From the NCBI GenBank assembly GCA_028290805.1, contig JAQGJA010000141.1, positions 1 to 8,314 on the forward strand: DNA of 8,314 nucleotides, given 5' to 3'. The stretch comes from Alphaproteobacteria bacterium. GTDB lineage: Bacteria; Pseudomonadota; Alphaproteobacteria; Micavibrionales; SZUA-601. The notes under the pieces are model-generated. The model ran no database searches and was not told the origin of the DNA. It saw nothing but the letters and a program-made list of their open reading frames with translations. The translations under genes were made by a program, and so were the position numbers. Shown one piece after another: positions 1 to 5,309 of this stretch (positions within the stretch are counted from its first letter, which is position 1; each line of letters starts with the position of its first letter).

Positions 1-207
1 ATGCAGGCGGAATATTTTCTGTTCCTCGTCAAACACCAGCGGCAGATAGCCCAAATTCAGCCCTTCAAGGACTTGCTCGTAATGATTGTAAAAGACATGC
101 AGATGCACCGCGTCGCATTGGTCCCCGGGAAGGCGGCATTCGCCATACATGACAAGGGCGCGGATCCGGGTATGGATATTCTCTTCAAAATGCGGCTTGT
201 CGGTCAT
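1..207 (-). CDS. Unrecognised protein, N-terminal 69 residues only (runs off the left edge)
   Basis: The minus strand reads open from an ATG at 207 down to base 1, giving MTDKPHFEENIHTRIRALV at the start and 69 codons in all; the rest lies outside the window. The start is supported by AAAGAAG about 5 nt upstream of the ATG, and an in-frame TAA at 247-249 limits any extension. The visible part is soluble-looking, with no signal peptide or membrane segment. It is rich in His, Tyr and acidic residues and has an amphipathic stretch around VFYNHYEQVLEGLNLGYLP. I do not recognise a family and assign no function. It is separated from the upstream hsp20 gene by a hairpin terminator and may have its own weak promoter, so it is probably an independent unit. 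That this is the coding strand is inferred from the ribosome-binding site and the leftward direction of its neighbours. Confidence 0.6.
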   Translation of the reverse strand, partial: MTDKPHFEENIHTRIRALVMYGECRLPGDQCDAVHLHVFYNHYEQVLEGLNLGYLPLVFDEEQKIFRLH

Positions 208-243
208 ATGCGCTTCTTTGCTGCAGGGTTCCGTTTCCTCTAC

Positions 244-271
244 AGTTTACAGATTCGCAGCATAAATACAA
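244..271 (-). promoter_or_regulatory. Candidate sigma70-type promoter for the leftmost gene
   Basis: On the minus strand, TTGTAT (266-271) and TAAACT (244-249) are separated by 16 nt and lie 37 nt upstream of the ATG at 207. The -35 element starts at the foot of the preceding terminator hairpin. Both boxes are imperfect, so this is a tentative call. Confidence 0.3.
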
Positions 272-304
272 TCATGCCGCCCTGTGGGTACACGGCGGCA
301 TGAT
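271..304 (-). terminator. Hairpin terminator after the hsp20 gene
   Basis: A perfect 11-bp inverted repeat (ATCATGCCGCC at 271-281, its complement at 294-304) encloses a 12-nt loop. It begins 23 nt past the hsp20 stop codon on the minus strand. The tract after the stem (TGTATTTATG) is T-rich but not a clean U-run, so termination may be partial. The inverted repeat itself is certain; its role as terminator is inferred from position. Confidence 0.6.
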
Positions 305-327
305 GTTTAGAAATTAAGGGATTGATA

Positions 328-804
328 TTAGGCGCTGGCCAGTTTCTTGACGCTTTCCATCAAGCTGGGTTTTTTGCTGCCGATTTCGATACTGCGGGGT
401 TTTTTGTGCTCGGGCACTTCGCGCAGCAGGTCGATATGGAGCAGGCCGTTGACCATATTGGCCCCCGTCACGGTGATGTGGTCGGCCAGATGGAAGCGGC
501 GTTCAAAGGCGCGGGCGGCGATGCCGCGATGCAGGAAGGTGGATTTTTCCTGTCCCTGTTCGCTTTTCGCGGCACCTTTGACATGCAGCATCTCGTCATG
601 CTGAGTCAGGGTGATATCGTCCTGTTCGAATCCGGCGACTGCCATGGTGATGCGGTACTGCTCGTCCGACAGCTTTTCGATATTATAGGGCGGGTATCCG
701 GCATCATTGCTGGCGGCGGCTTCGAAAGCGCTGTCGACCAGGCGGGAAAGATGGTCGAAACCGACCGTGGAACGGAATAAGGGTGTTAAATCAAAACGGG
801 TCAT
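328..804 (-). CDS. ibpA: Small heat-shock protein, Hsp20/IbpA family
   Basis: This is a cytoplasmic ATP-independent holdase chaperone that binds unfolding proteins during heat stress and passes them to DnaK/ClpB. The 158-aa length is normal for the family. The N-terminus (FDLTPLFRSTVGFDHLSRL) is the class A, IbpA-like form. The alpha-crystallin domain spans about residues 38-130, starting at YPPYNIEK and ending in NGLLHIDLLREVPE, the usual NGLL-x-I-x-L-x-R-x-x-PE block. The short C-terminal tail contains the IEI (I-x-I, residues 139-141) motif that docks onto neighbouring subunits in the oligomer. The start is unambiguous, with AAGGAGGA 4 nt before the ATG. The gene has its own sigma70-like promoter and a structured leader that hides the Shine-Dalgarno (described separately), so translation is probably temperature-controlled. 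The symbol rests on family resemblance; other sHsp names would be equally valid. Confidence 0.95.
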   Translation of the reverse strand: MTRFDLTPLFRSTVGFDHLSRLVDSAFEAAASNDAGYPPYNIEKLSDEQYRITMAVAGFEQDDITLTQHDEMLHVKGAAKSEQGQEKSTFLHRGIAARAFERRFHLADHITVTGANMVNGLLHIDLLREVPEHKKPRSIEIGSKKPSLMESVKKLASA

Positions 805-924
805 ATTGTCCTCCTTAAAGCGACAAACAGATATGGTTGTTTTGAGGGCGTTATGCGGTTAATCGTGCTAGGTCTTACGCATAAGCCCCCGGCTTTGTCC
901 GAAACCCATTGAGGCGTTTCAGAC
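802..924 (-). promoter_or_regulatory. ROSE-like RNA thermometer in the hsp20 5' leader
   Basis: The predicted leader is about 120 nt long and contains successive hairpins. Hairpin 1 pairs 916-924 with 897-905 (9 bp, one U-G). Hairpin 2 is AAGCC-GGG-GGCTT at 883-895. Hairpin 3 pairs ATGCG (878-882) with CGCAT (853-857), plus a short inner UAA/UUA helix. The last hairpin pairs UUGUC (822-826) with GACAA (806-810). Inside it, UCGCU (819-823) faces AGGA of the Shine-Dalgarno with exactly one unpaired G: U-A, C-G, bulged G, C-G, U-A. CAUA (832-835) can also pair with UAUG, which contains the start codon (802-805). A UYGCU strand opposite AGGA with a bulged or G-G paired guanine is the known signature of ROSE elements, which open on heating in alpha- and gammaproteobacterial sHsp genes. 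The pairings are seen in the sequence; thermal switching is inferred. Confidence 0.8.
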
Positions 925-930
925 AATAAC

Positions 931-959
931 AATATATCCTAATAGCTCGAAAAAATCAA
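931..959 (-). promoter_or_regulatory. Sigma70-type promoter of the hsp20 gene
   Basis: On the minus strand TTGATT (954-959) and TATATT (931-936) are separated by 17 nt, close to consensus. The expected start of transcription, near 924, coincides with the first base of leader hairpin 1. The -35 box contains the TGA stop (956-958) of the upstream gene. A CTTG begins at 960 and could suggest an RpoH site, but the matching -10 (C-Y-TAT) is poor. A housekeeping promoter also fits better with ROSE control, which acts at translation. Confidence 0.6.
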
Positions 960-1225
960 GGGCTCCACGCCGAACAAAACGGCGGGCGCGAGGCGATCAG
1001 CTGGGCGTCCATTGAGGTAATATTGCGCATGCAATAGGAGACGCGGCCGGTGGACTGGTCGATGCGCCAGATCGTGTTGCGGTCGTCGCCGGCAGCAGCG
1101 ATCATATAAGGGCCGCGCGGGGGCGCCGCGGTTTGGCTATAGGCCACCGTAAAAATGGAAACGGCAAAAGCCAGCCCAGTTGCGATCATCATAACGAGCA
1201 ACAGGGTCTGGCGTTTGAAGGACAT
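956..1225 (-). CDS. Small membrane-anchored or secreted protein of unknown function
   Basis: This 89-aa protein has a basic N-terminus (MSFKRQ) and one hydrophobic segment at about residues 7-30. The segment is either a signal anchor or a signal peptide (possible cleavage after the AYSQTA region), so the mature part should be periplasmic. The remaining 60 residues contain PYMIAAAGDDRNTIWRIDQS and TGRVSYC, which read as two beta strands around an RIDQSTG turn. Two cysteines (in VSYC and PPFC) could form a disulfide in the periplasm. I recognise the D-x-x-TG-x-V-x-x-C pattern as typical of small uncharacterised proteobacterial proteins but know no function. The ATG lies 2 nt after the rpmE stop and lacks a strong Shine-Dalgarno, so translation is probably coupled to rpmE. 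Its stop codon sits inside the -35 box of the hsp20 promoter. It is probably a real gene, given its position and coherent protein features. Confidence 0.7.
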   Translation of the reverse strand: MSFKRQTLLLVMMIATGLAFAVSIFTVAYSQTAAPPRGPYMIAAAGDDRNTIWRIDQSTGRVSYCMRNITSMDAQLIASRPPFCSAWSP

Positions 1226-1227
1226 GC

Positions 1228-1491
1228 TTATTGGGCTTCGGCTGTTTTTTCAGCGTCAGCGGCCGGGGCCGCAGAGCCGCCGCCAAAGCCTTTGAAACGG
1301 GCGTTGAACTTGGCAACGCGGCCTGTATCGGACAATTTAGCCGAACCGCCGGTCCAGGCCGGGTGCGTCAGCGGATCGATATCCAGCTGCATGCGGCCTG
1401 ATTTGGCGTAAGTCGAACGTGTTGTATATGACGTGCCGTCGGTGCGGACAATCGTCAATTCTTTATACTCGGGATGAATACCGTCTTTCAT
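1228..1491 (-). CDS. rpmE: 50S ribosomal protein bL31, zinc-independent form
   Basis: bL31 bridges the large subunit central protuberance and the 30S head. The 87-aa product shows the family landmarks: IHPEYKELTIVRTDGTSY near the N-terminus, TTRSTY, then LDIDPLTHPAWTGG and GRVAKFNARFKGF. The two Cys pairs that hold zinc in other bL31 proteins are absent (VRTDGT stands where zinc forms have a Cys pair). This is usual in alphaproteobacteria and means the protein is not part of a zinc-sparing swap. The C-terminus carries an Ala/Glu-rich, low-complexity tail (GGGSAAPAADAEKTAEAQ). I chose the internal ATG at 1491 over the ATG at 1503 because GGAG lies 6 nt before it and homologues start MKxxIHP; the longer form would add only MEFK. 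It is divergent from the ABC exporter and is followed after 2 nt by the small membrane protein. Confidence 0.95.
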   Translation of the reverse strand: MKDGIHPEYKELTIVRTDGTSYTTRSTYAKSGRMQLDIDPLTHPAWTGGSAKLSDTGRVAKFNARFKGFGGGSAAPAADAEKTAEAQ

Positions 1492-1497
1492 CTTGAA

Positions 1498-1501
1498 CTC
1501 C
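1498..1501 (-). promoter_or_regulatory. Ribosome-binding site that fixes the rpmE start
   Basis: GGAG on the minus strand lies 6 nt before the ATG at 1489-1491. It overlaps the alternative upstream ATG (1501-1503), which has no Shine-Dalgarno of its own, so the downstream start is preferred. Confidence 0.65.
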
Positions 1502-1521
1502 ATCAGTAAATGCGATTCAGG

Positions 1522-1550
1522 CTTATAAGGGGTTTGGGCCCGATTTGCAA
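1522..1550 (-). promoter_or_regulatory. Candidate sigma70-type promoter of rpmE
   Basis: TTGCAA (1545-1550) and TATAAG (1522-1527) on the minus strand are 17 nt apart. They would start transcription near 1515, about 25 nt before the chosen rpmE ATG. I saw no equally good promoter pointing toward the ABC exporter in the same 110-bp divergent region: a TATAAC at 1588-1593 has no matching -35 and lies too close to the start. Confidence 0.5.
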
Positions 1551-1600
1551 GCGATTAAACACTCTAGGCGAAGGCAGGGCGCGGCTTTATAACAAAACCC

Positions 1601-3409
1601 ATGTTACGCGAACCTTCCCTGATGCAGCAATCCCCCCTCGCCCGCGCCCGCCAGAATGGCCAAAAAGGGCGCGATCTGGGGTCTTTGCGCCTGTTGCCGC
1701 CGCTTGTCGGGCCCCATAAGGCCAAGTTTGGCTTAGGCCTGGTTGCCGTGCTGCTTGCAGGGGGCTGCGTCCTGGCCTTGGGCCAGGTTTTCCAGCATCT
1801 GGTTGATAAAGGCCTGGCACATAACGGCAATATTCAGGCCTTGCACCAGGGATTGCTGCAATTGCTGGCGCTGGTGGTGATCTTGGCCGTGGCCAGCTAT
1901 GGCCGCCTGGTCCTGTTGACCGGCACGGCCGAGCAGATGATGGCGGAGCTGAAGCAAAAAATGCTGGCAAAATTATTGCATCTGGACATGGCCTGGTTCG
2001 AGCGGCAGAAGACCGGCGATCTGATGGCGCGGATGACCAATGATATCAGCCTGTTGCAGGTTTTGTTCGGTACGTCCCTGCCCGTTGCCCTGCGCAACGC
2101 TTTGCTGGTCGTTGGCGGTCTGGTGATGATGGCGATGAGCAGCCTGGTTTTGTCGGGGATGGTTCTGCTGCTGGTGCCGGTGATTCTGGTCATCCTCTAT
2201 ATGCTGGGCCCGTCGGTGCGCCAGCGCGGCAAGTTGCTGCAGGAACGGATCGGCCTGGTTGGCGCGCATCTGAATGAAAGCCTGACCGCCATCCACGAGA
2301 TCCAGGCCTTTACCCGCGAACAGGACAAGGAAGGCGAATTCGCCGCCGTCAACGCCCGTGCGGTCGATGCGGCCTGGTCCTATGTTGGAAGACGCGGGTT
2401 ATTATCCTCCCTGATTATCCTGGTGGTCTTTGCCAGTATTGCGGGATTATTGTGGGTCGGCGGGAAACAGGTTCTGGGCGGCGTTCTGACCCCGGGGCAA
2501 TTATCCGCTTTTGTCTTTTACGCCCTGCTGGTGGCCGGATCGGTCGGCACTTTAAGCGAGATTTACGGCGACTTATTGCGTGCGGCCGGAGCGCTGGAGC
2601 GTTTGGACGAGGTCTTGTCCACCGTCCCGAAAATCCAGCCCGTATCGCCTTTGGCCGCATTATCCCAGCCCGTTACCGGCAGGCTGCAACTGGAGGCCGT
2701 ATCTTTTTCCTATGAATCGCGGCCCGATGCCAGGGCGCTGGACCAGATCGACCTTACCTTTAACCCTGGCGAAATTACCGCCATTGTCGGGCCCAGCGGC
2801 TCGGGCAAGACGACCTTGTTCAATTTGCTGTTGCGGTTTTACGATCCTTCCCTAGGACGGATCTTGTTTGACGGCATCGATATCCGCCATTTGGACCCCA
2901 AAACCTATCGTCGGCATTTCAGCCTGGTGCCCCAGGACCCGACTTTATTCTCGGCCAGCATCCGCGACAATATCGCCTTTAACGCCCCCGATATCGTCCA
3001 GGACGCCATCATCGCAGCCGCCCAAAAAGCCGGGGCTGACGGGTTTATCACCGGCTTTCCCGATGGCTATGACACCTTGTTGGGCGAACGCGGCACCAGG
3101 CTGTCAGGCGGCCAGGCCCAGCGCATCGCCCTGGCACGGGCGTTATTGCGCGACCCACTGGTTTTATTGCTGGACGAGGCCACGGCGCATCTGGATTCCG
3201 AAACGGAATCGGCGGTGCATGACGCCTTGCGTTTCAACCGCCAGAACCGCACTACGCTGATCATCGCGCATCGTTTGTCCACCATCCAGCACGCCGACCG
3301 TATTCTTGTATTGGAACATGGCAAACTGGTGGCCAGCGGCACGCATGAAACCCTGCTGGAAAGTTCCGATCTGTACCAGCGTTTGACCACCTCGCAATTC
3401 CGGAGTTGA
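1601..3409 (+). CDS. ABC exporter half-transporter (MsbA-like, fused membrane and ATPase domains)
   Basis: This 602-aa inner-membrane protein should work as a homodimer that moves a hydrophobic or amphipathic substrate outward using ATP. The membrane domain occupies about residues 40-320, with six probable helices near 43-64, 84-106, 160-180, 181-202, 266-286 and 300-318. The ATPase domain follows and is intact: Y371 as A-loop, Walker A GPSGSGKTT (397-405), Q-loop Q445 in LVPQDPTLF, signature LSGGQ (501-505), Walker B VLLLDE (521-526) and switch His557 in IIAHRLS. All catalytic residues are present, so both ATP sites should be active. The substrate cannot be read from the sequence; lipid, lipid A-like and peptide exporters all share this architecture. 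An alternative ATG at 1622 is possible because neither start has a clear ribosome-binding site. The next gene begins 1 nt after the stop and its GGAG lies inside this gene's end, which indicates one operon with the four paralogues. An exporter next to rpmE is a familiar alphaproteobacterial neighbourhood. Confidence 0.93.
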   Translation: MLREPSLMQQSPLARARQNGQKGRDLGSLRLLPPLVGPHKAKFGLGLVAVLLAGGCVLALGQVFQHLVDKGLAHNGNIQALHQGLLQLLALVVILAVASYGRLVLLTGTAEQMMAELKQKMLAKLLHLDMAWFERQKTGDLMARMTNDISLLQVLFGTSLPVALRNALLVVGGLVMMAMSSLVLSGMVLLLVPVILVILYMLGPSVRQRGKLLQERIGLVGAHLNESLTAIHEIQAFTREQDKEGEFAAVNARAVDAAWSYVGRRGLLSSLIILVVFASIAGLLWVGGKQVLGGVLTPGQLSAFVFYALLVAGSVGTLSEIYGDLLRAAGALERLDEVLSTVPKIQPVSPLAALSQPVTGRLQLEAVSFSYESRPDARALDQIDLTFNPGEITAIVGPSGSGKTTLFNLLLRFYDPSLGRILFDGIDIRHLDPKTYRRHFSLVPQDPTLFSASIRDNIAFNAPDIVQDAIIAAAQKAGADGFITGFPDGYDTLLGERGTRLSGGQAQRIALARALLRDPLVLLLDEATAHLDSETESAVHDALRFNRQNRTTLIIAHRLSTIQHADRILVLEHGKLVASGTHETLLESSDLYQRLTTSQFRS

Positions 3410-3410
3410 G

Positions 3411-4031
3411 ATGCGCAACATGTTCGATATAGTCGTCGACGCCCCGCCGCAAATGATGCGGCGGATGAACGATATTCATTCGCATTATTTTTCCATCGAC
3501 ACGGCGGATCTGACTACATTTAATGAATGGTATGAATTCAACCCGCTTATTTTGGGGCATACGGTTTTCAAGGGCGAGTCTTTGGGATATTATTGCATCC
3601 TTCCCATCACAAGCGAATGCGCCGAATTATTTGACCAGCAGGCGATCAAGGAAGAGGATCTGACAAGCGAACATATAGTGCCGCGCGAGGTTATGCAGCA
3701 TGCAAAATTCGCCTATATCGCCGCGGTCGCCATTATGGACATGCATGATTTCACCAGCCGCCAATGCGCTGCTGCCATGATCGCAGCGATCGCCAGCCAT
3801 TTCACGCAGGATTACGACCCGCAGAGTTTGCAGCGCATCTATGCCAACCCGACCACATTCGACGGCAACCACATGGTGCATAAACTGGGGCTGAAGCCCG
3901 TTGTCACCTTGAAGAAACCTTTGCGCGGGAATGATATTTATGCGCTGGACCTGGATGCCGAAACCCTGGCGCAATTCAAGCATTTTTCCGAACGCTACAG
4001 CCGTTTCATCCATCAAAGCCCCTGGAAATAA
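3411..4031 (+). CDS. GNAT-like protein, paralogue 1 of 4
   Basis: This 206-aa soluble protein has no signal peptide. I read it as a divergent GNAT acyltransferase fold. Residues 46-66 (LILGHTV...LGYYCILPI) look like GNAT beta strands 2-3, and AYIAAVAI (101-108) like strand 4. SRQCAAA (116-122) fits the R/Q-x-x-G-x-G/A acyl-CoA loop with Ala in place of the first Gly. ANPTTFDGNHMVHKLGLKP (145-163) resembles the strand 5 to helix 4 'N...KLGF' region. It aligns without gaps to the next three products; by hand about 131 of the first 200 residues match paralogue 2. The ATG is preceded by GGAG at 5 nt, inside the exporter's last codons, so the gene is almost certainly translated from the exporter mRNA. 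Substrate is unknown. The GNAT assignment is inference from pattern, not from a search; the existence of the gene is secure. Confidence 0.85.
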   Translation: MRNMFDIVVDAPPQMMRRMNDIHSHYFSIDTADLTTFNEWYEFNPLILGHTVFKGESLGYYCILPITSECAELFDQQAIKEEDLTSEHIVPREVMQHAKFAYIAAVAIMDMHDFTSRQCAAAMIAAIASHFTQDYDPQSLQRIYANPTTFDGNHMVHKLGLKPVVTLKKPLRGNDIYALDLDAETLAQFKHFSERYSRFIHQSPWK

Positions 4032-4034
4032 AAC

Positions 4035-4685
4035 ATGCGCAACCGCTTTGATATCGTCATGGACGCTCCGCCCGAAATCATGCAAAAAGGTGATGCGATC
4101 CACAGCCGTTATTTCACCATCGACACGGCTGACCTGGACACGTTTTACCAGTGGTATGCGCTTAATCCGCATATCGTAACCTATGCCGTGCATGAGAATG
4201 ACGTAACGGGTTATTTCTGCATCCTGCCCATCAGCGGCGAATGCGCCGCATTATTCGATCAGCAGGCGATCAAGGAAGAGGATTTATCGCTTGAACATCT
4301 CATCCCGCTGGAGGTCATGCATCATGCGCAATTTGCCTATATCGGCACGATCGCGATCAAGGATAACCGCCAGTTCCTGAGCCGCCAATGCGCCGCAGCG
4401 CTCATGGCGGGGGTCGCAAATCATTTTTTGCAGGATTACAATCCGCAGAAACTGAAACGCCTCTATGCCAACCCCACAACATTTAACGGCAATCACATGG
4501 TGCGCAAATTGGGCCTGAAACCGGTCGTGACATTGAAAAAACCGCTGACGGGCAATGATATTTATGCCATGGATGTCACCGATGAAACCCTGGCGGCGTT
4601 TGCGTATCTGTCCCAACGTTACGGGCGCTTTATCGGCGAAAATCCCTGGGGGAAATTACAGGGAGAGGAAAAACAGGATGCGTAA
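4035..4685 (+). CDS. GNAT-like protein, paralogue 2 of 4
   Basis: This 216-aa product begins MRNRFDIVMDAPP and starts 3 nt after paralogue 1 stops. It keeps every family landmark: YFTIDTADL (26-34), GYFCILPI (59-66), FDQQAIKEEDL (74-84), AYIGTIAI, SRQCAAA (116-122), the ANPTTF...KLGLKP block (145-163) and KKPLTGNDIY (168-177). It differs from paralogue 1 mainly in residues 11-60 and 86-135. After the common NPW near residue 205 it carries a 12-residue charged tail (GKLQGEEKQDA-like) absent from paralogues 1 and 3. That tail arises because the frame reads through the ribosome-binding site and start codon of the next gene, giving an 8-nt overlap. Its own ribosome-binding site is weak (GGAAATAAAAC), suggesting reinitiation after paralogue 1. 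Function is presumed acyltransferase-like; acceptor unknown. Confidence 0.85.
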   Translation: MRNRFDIVMDAPPEIMQKGDAIHSRYFTIDTADLDTFYQWYALNPHIVTYAVHENDVTGYFCILPISGECAALFDQQAIKEEDLSLEHLIPLEVMHHAQFAYIGTIAIKDNRQFLSRQCAAALMAGVANHFLQDYNPQKLKRLYANPTTFNGNHMVRKLGLKPVVTLKKPLTGNDIYAMDVTDETLAAFAYLSQRYGRFIGENPWGKLQGEEKQDA

Positions 4686-5298
4686 TGCTTTTGAGATGAT
4701 CACAAGCGCGCCGATAGATATCATTTATCAGTGCGATAAAATCAATAACCGTTATTTTACCATTGATACGGCAGATATGGTGACCATTCACCAGTGGATT
4801 AATTTTAATCCGAAGATTAACACCTATGCTCTTTTCCAAGGAAAAGTCATCGGGTTTTTCAACATCATCCCCATTACCACCGAATGCGCCGAATTATTCG
4901 ACCAGCAGGCGATCAAGGAAGAAGACCTGGCCATTGAACATATATTGGCCCCCGATGTGATGATCCATGCGCAATACGCCTATCTTGCCGCCATCGCCAT
5001 CAACGACACGCATGACTTCCTCAGCCGCCAATGCGCCGCAGCGCTGATCACCACTATCGCCAATCATTTCCTGCATGCCTATGATATGGGTACATTGAAA
5101 CGCATCTATGCGAACCCGACAACATTTGACGGCAATCACATGGTGCGAAAATTGGGCCTGAAACCGGTTGTCGCATTGAAAAAACCGCTGACGGGCAATG
5201 ATATTTATGCGCTGGATGTGACCGATGAAACATTGGCCGGATTTAATTATTATTCGACCCGCTATAACCAATTCATCGCATCGACTCCCTGGAAATAG
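4678..5298 (+). CDS. GNAT-like protein, paralogue 3 of 4
   Basis: This is a 206-aa product beginning MRNAFEMITSAP. I chose the ATG at 4678 because it matches the start of paralogues 1 and 2 and has GGGAGAGG about 9 nt upstream. The frame stays open further left, but those extra codons overlap paralogue 2 and resemble nothing in the family. By hand about 128 of 200 residues match paralogue 2, very unevenly: roughly half in residues 1-60 but 44 of 50 in 141-190. A 37-nt block encoding the KKPLTGNDIY region is identical at DNA level to paralogue 2, consistent with recent duplication or gene conversion. All family motifs are kept, including SRQCAAA with its Cys119. The 8-nt overlap with paralogue 2 points to coupled translation. 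Function is presumed acyltransferase-like; acceptor unknown. Confidence 0.85.
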   Translation: MRNAFEMITSAPIDIIYQCDKINNRYFTIDTADMVTIHQWINFNPKINTYALFQGKVIGFFNIIPITTECAELFDQQAIKEEDLAIEHILAPDVMIHAQYAYLAAIAINDTHDFLSRQCAAALITTIANHFLHAYDMGTLKRIYANPTTFDGNHMVRKLGLKPVVALKKPLTGNDIYALDVTDETLAGFNYYSTRYNQFIASTPWK

Positions 5299-5309
5299 GC
5301 TGAAATAAA

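Noticed and set aside
1..303. A plus-strand open frame from base 1
   Set aside because: The minus strand has a proper start with a ribosome-binding site and matches the direction of neighbours; the plus frame ends inside the terminator hairpin and has no upstream context.
322..780. A 152-codon open frame on the plus strand
   Set aside because: It is the exact antisense of the hsp20 gene, whose protein motifs and ribosome-binding site are unambiguous; the plus-strand product has no family features.
940..960. An RpoH (sigma32) promoter for hsp20 starting at CTTG
   Set aside because: The -10 region reads GGATAT rather than C-Y-TAT or CCCAT, while a sigma70 pair with ideal 17-nt spacing overlaps it; dual use cannot be excluded.
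4555..4677. N-terminal extension of paralogue 3 by 41 codons
   Set aside because: The extension overlaps paralogue 2 in another frame, matches none of the other copies, and a good ribosome-binding site precedes the internal ATG at 4678.
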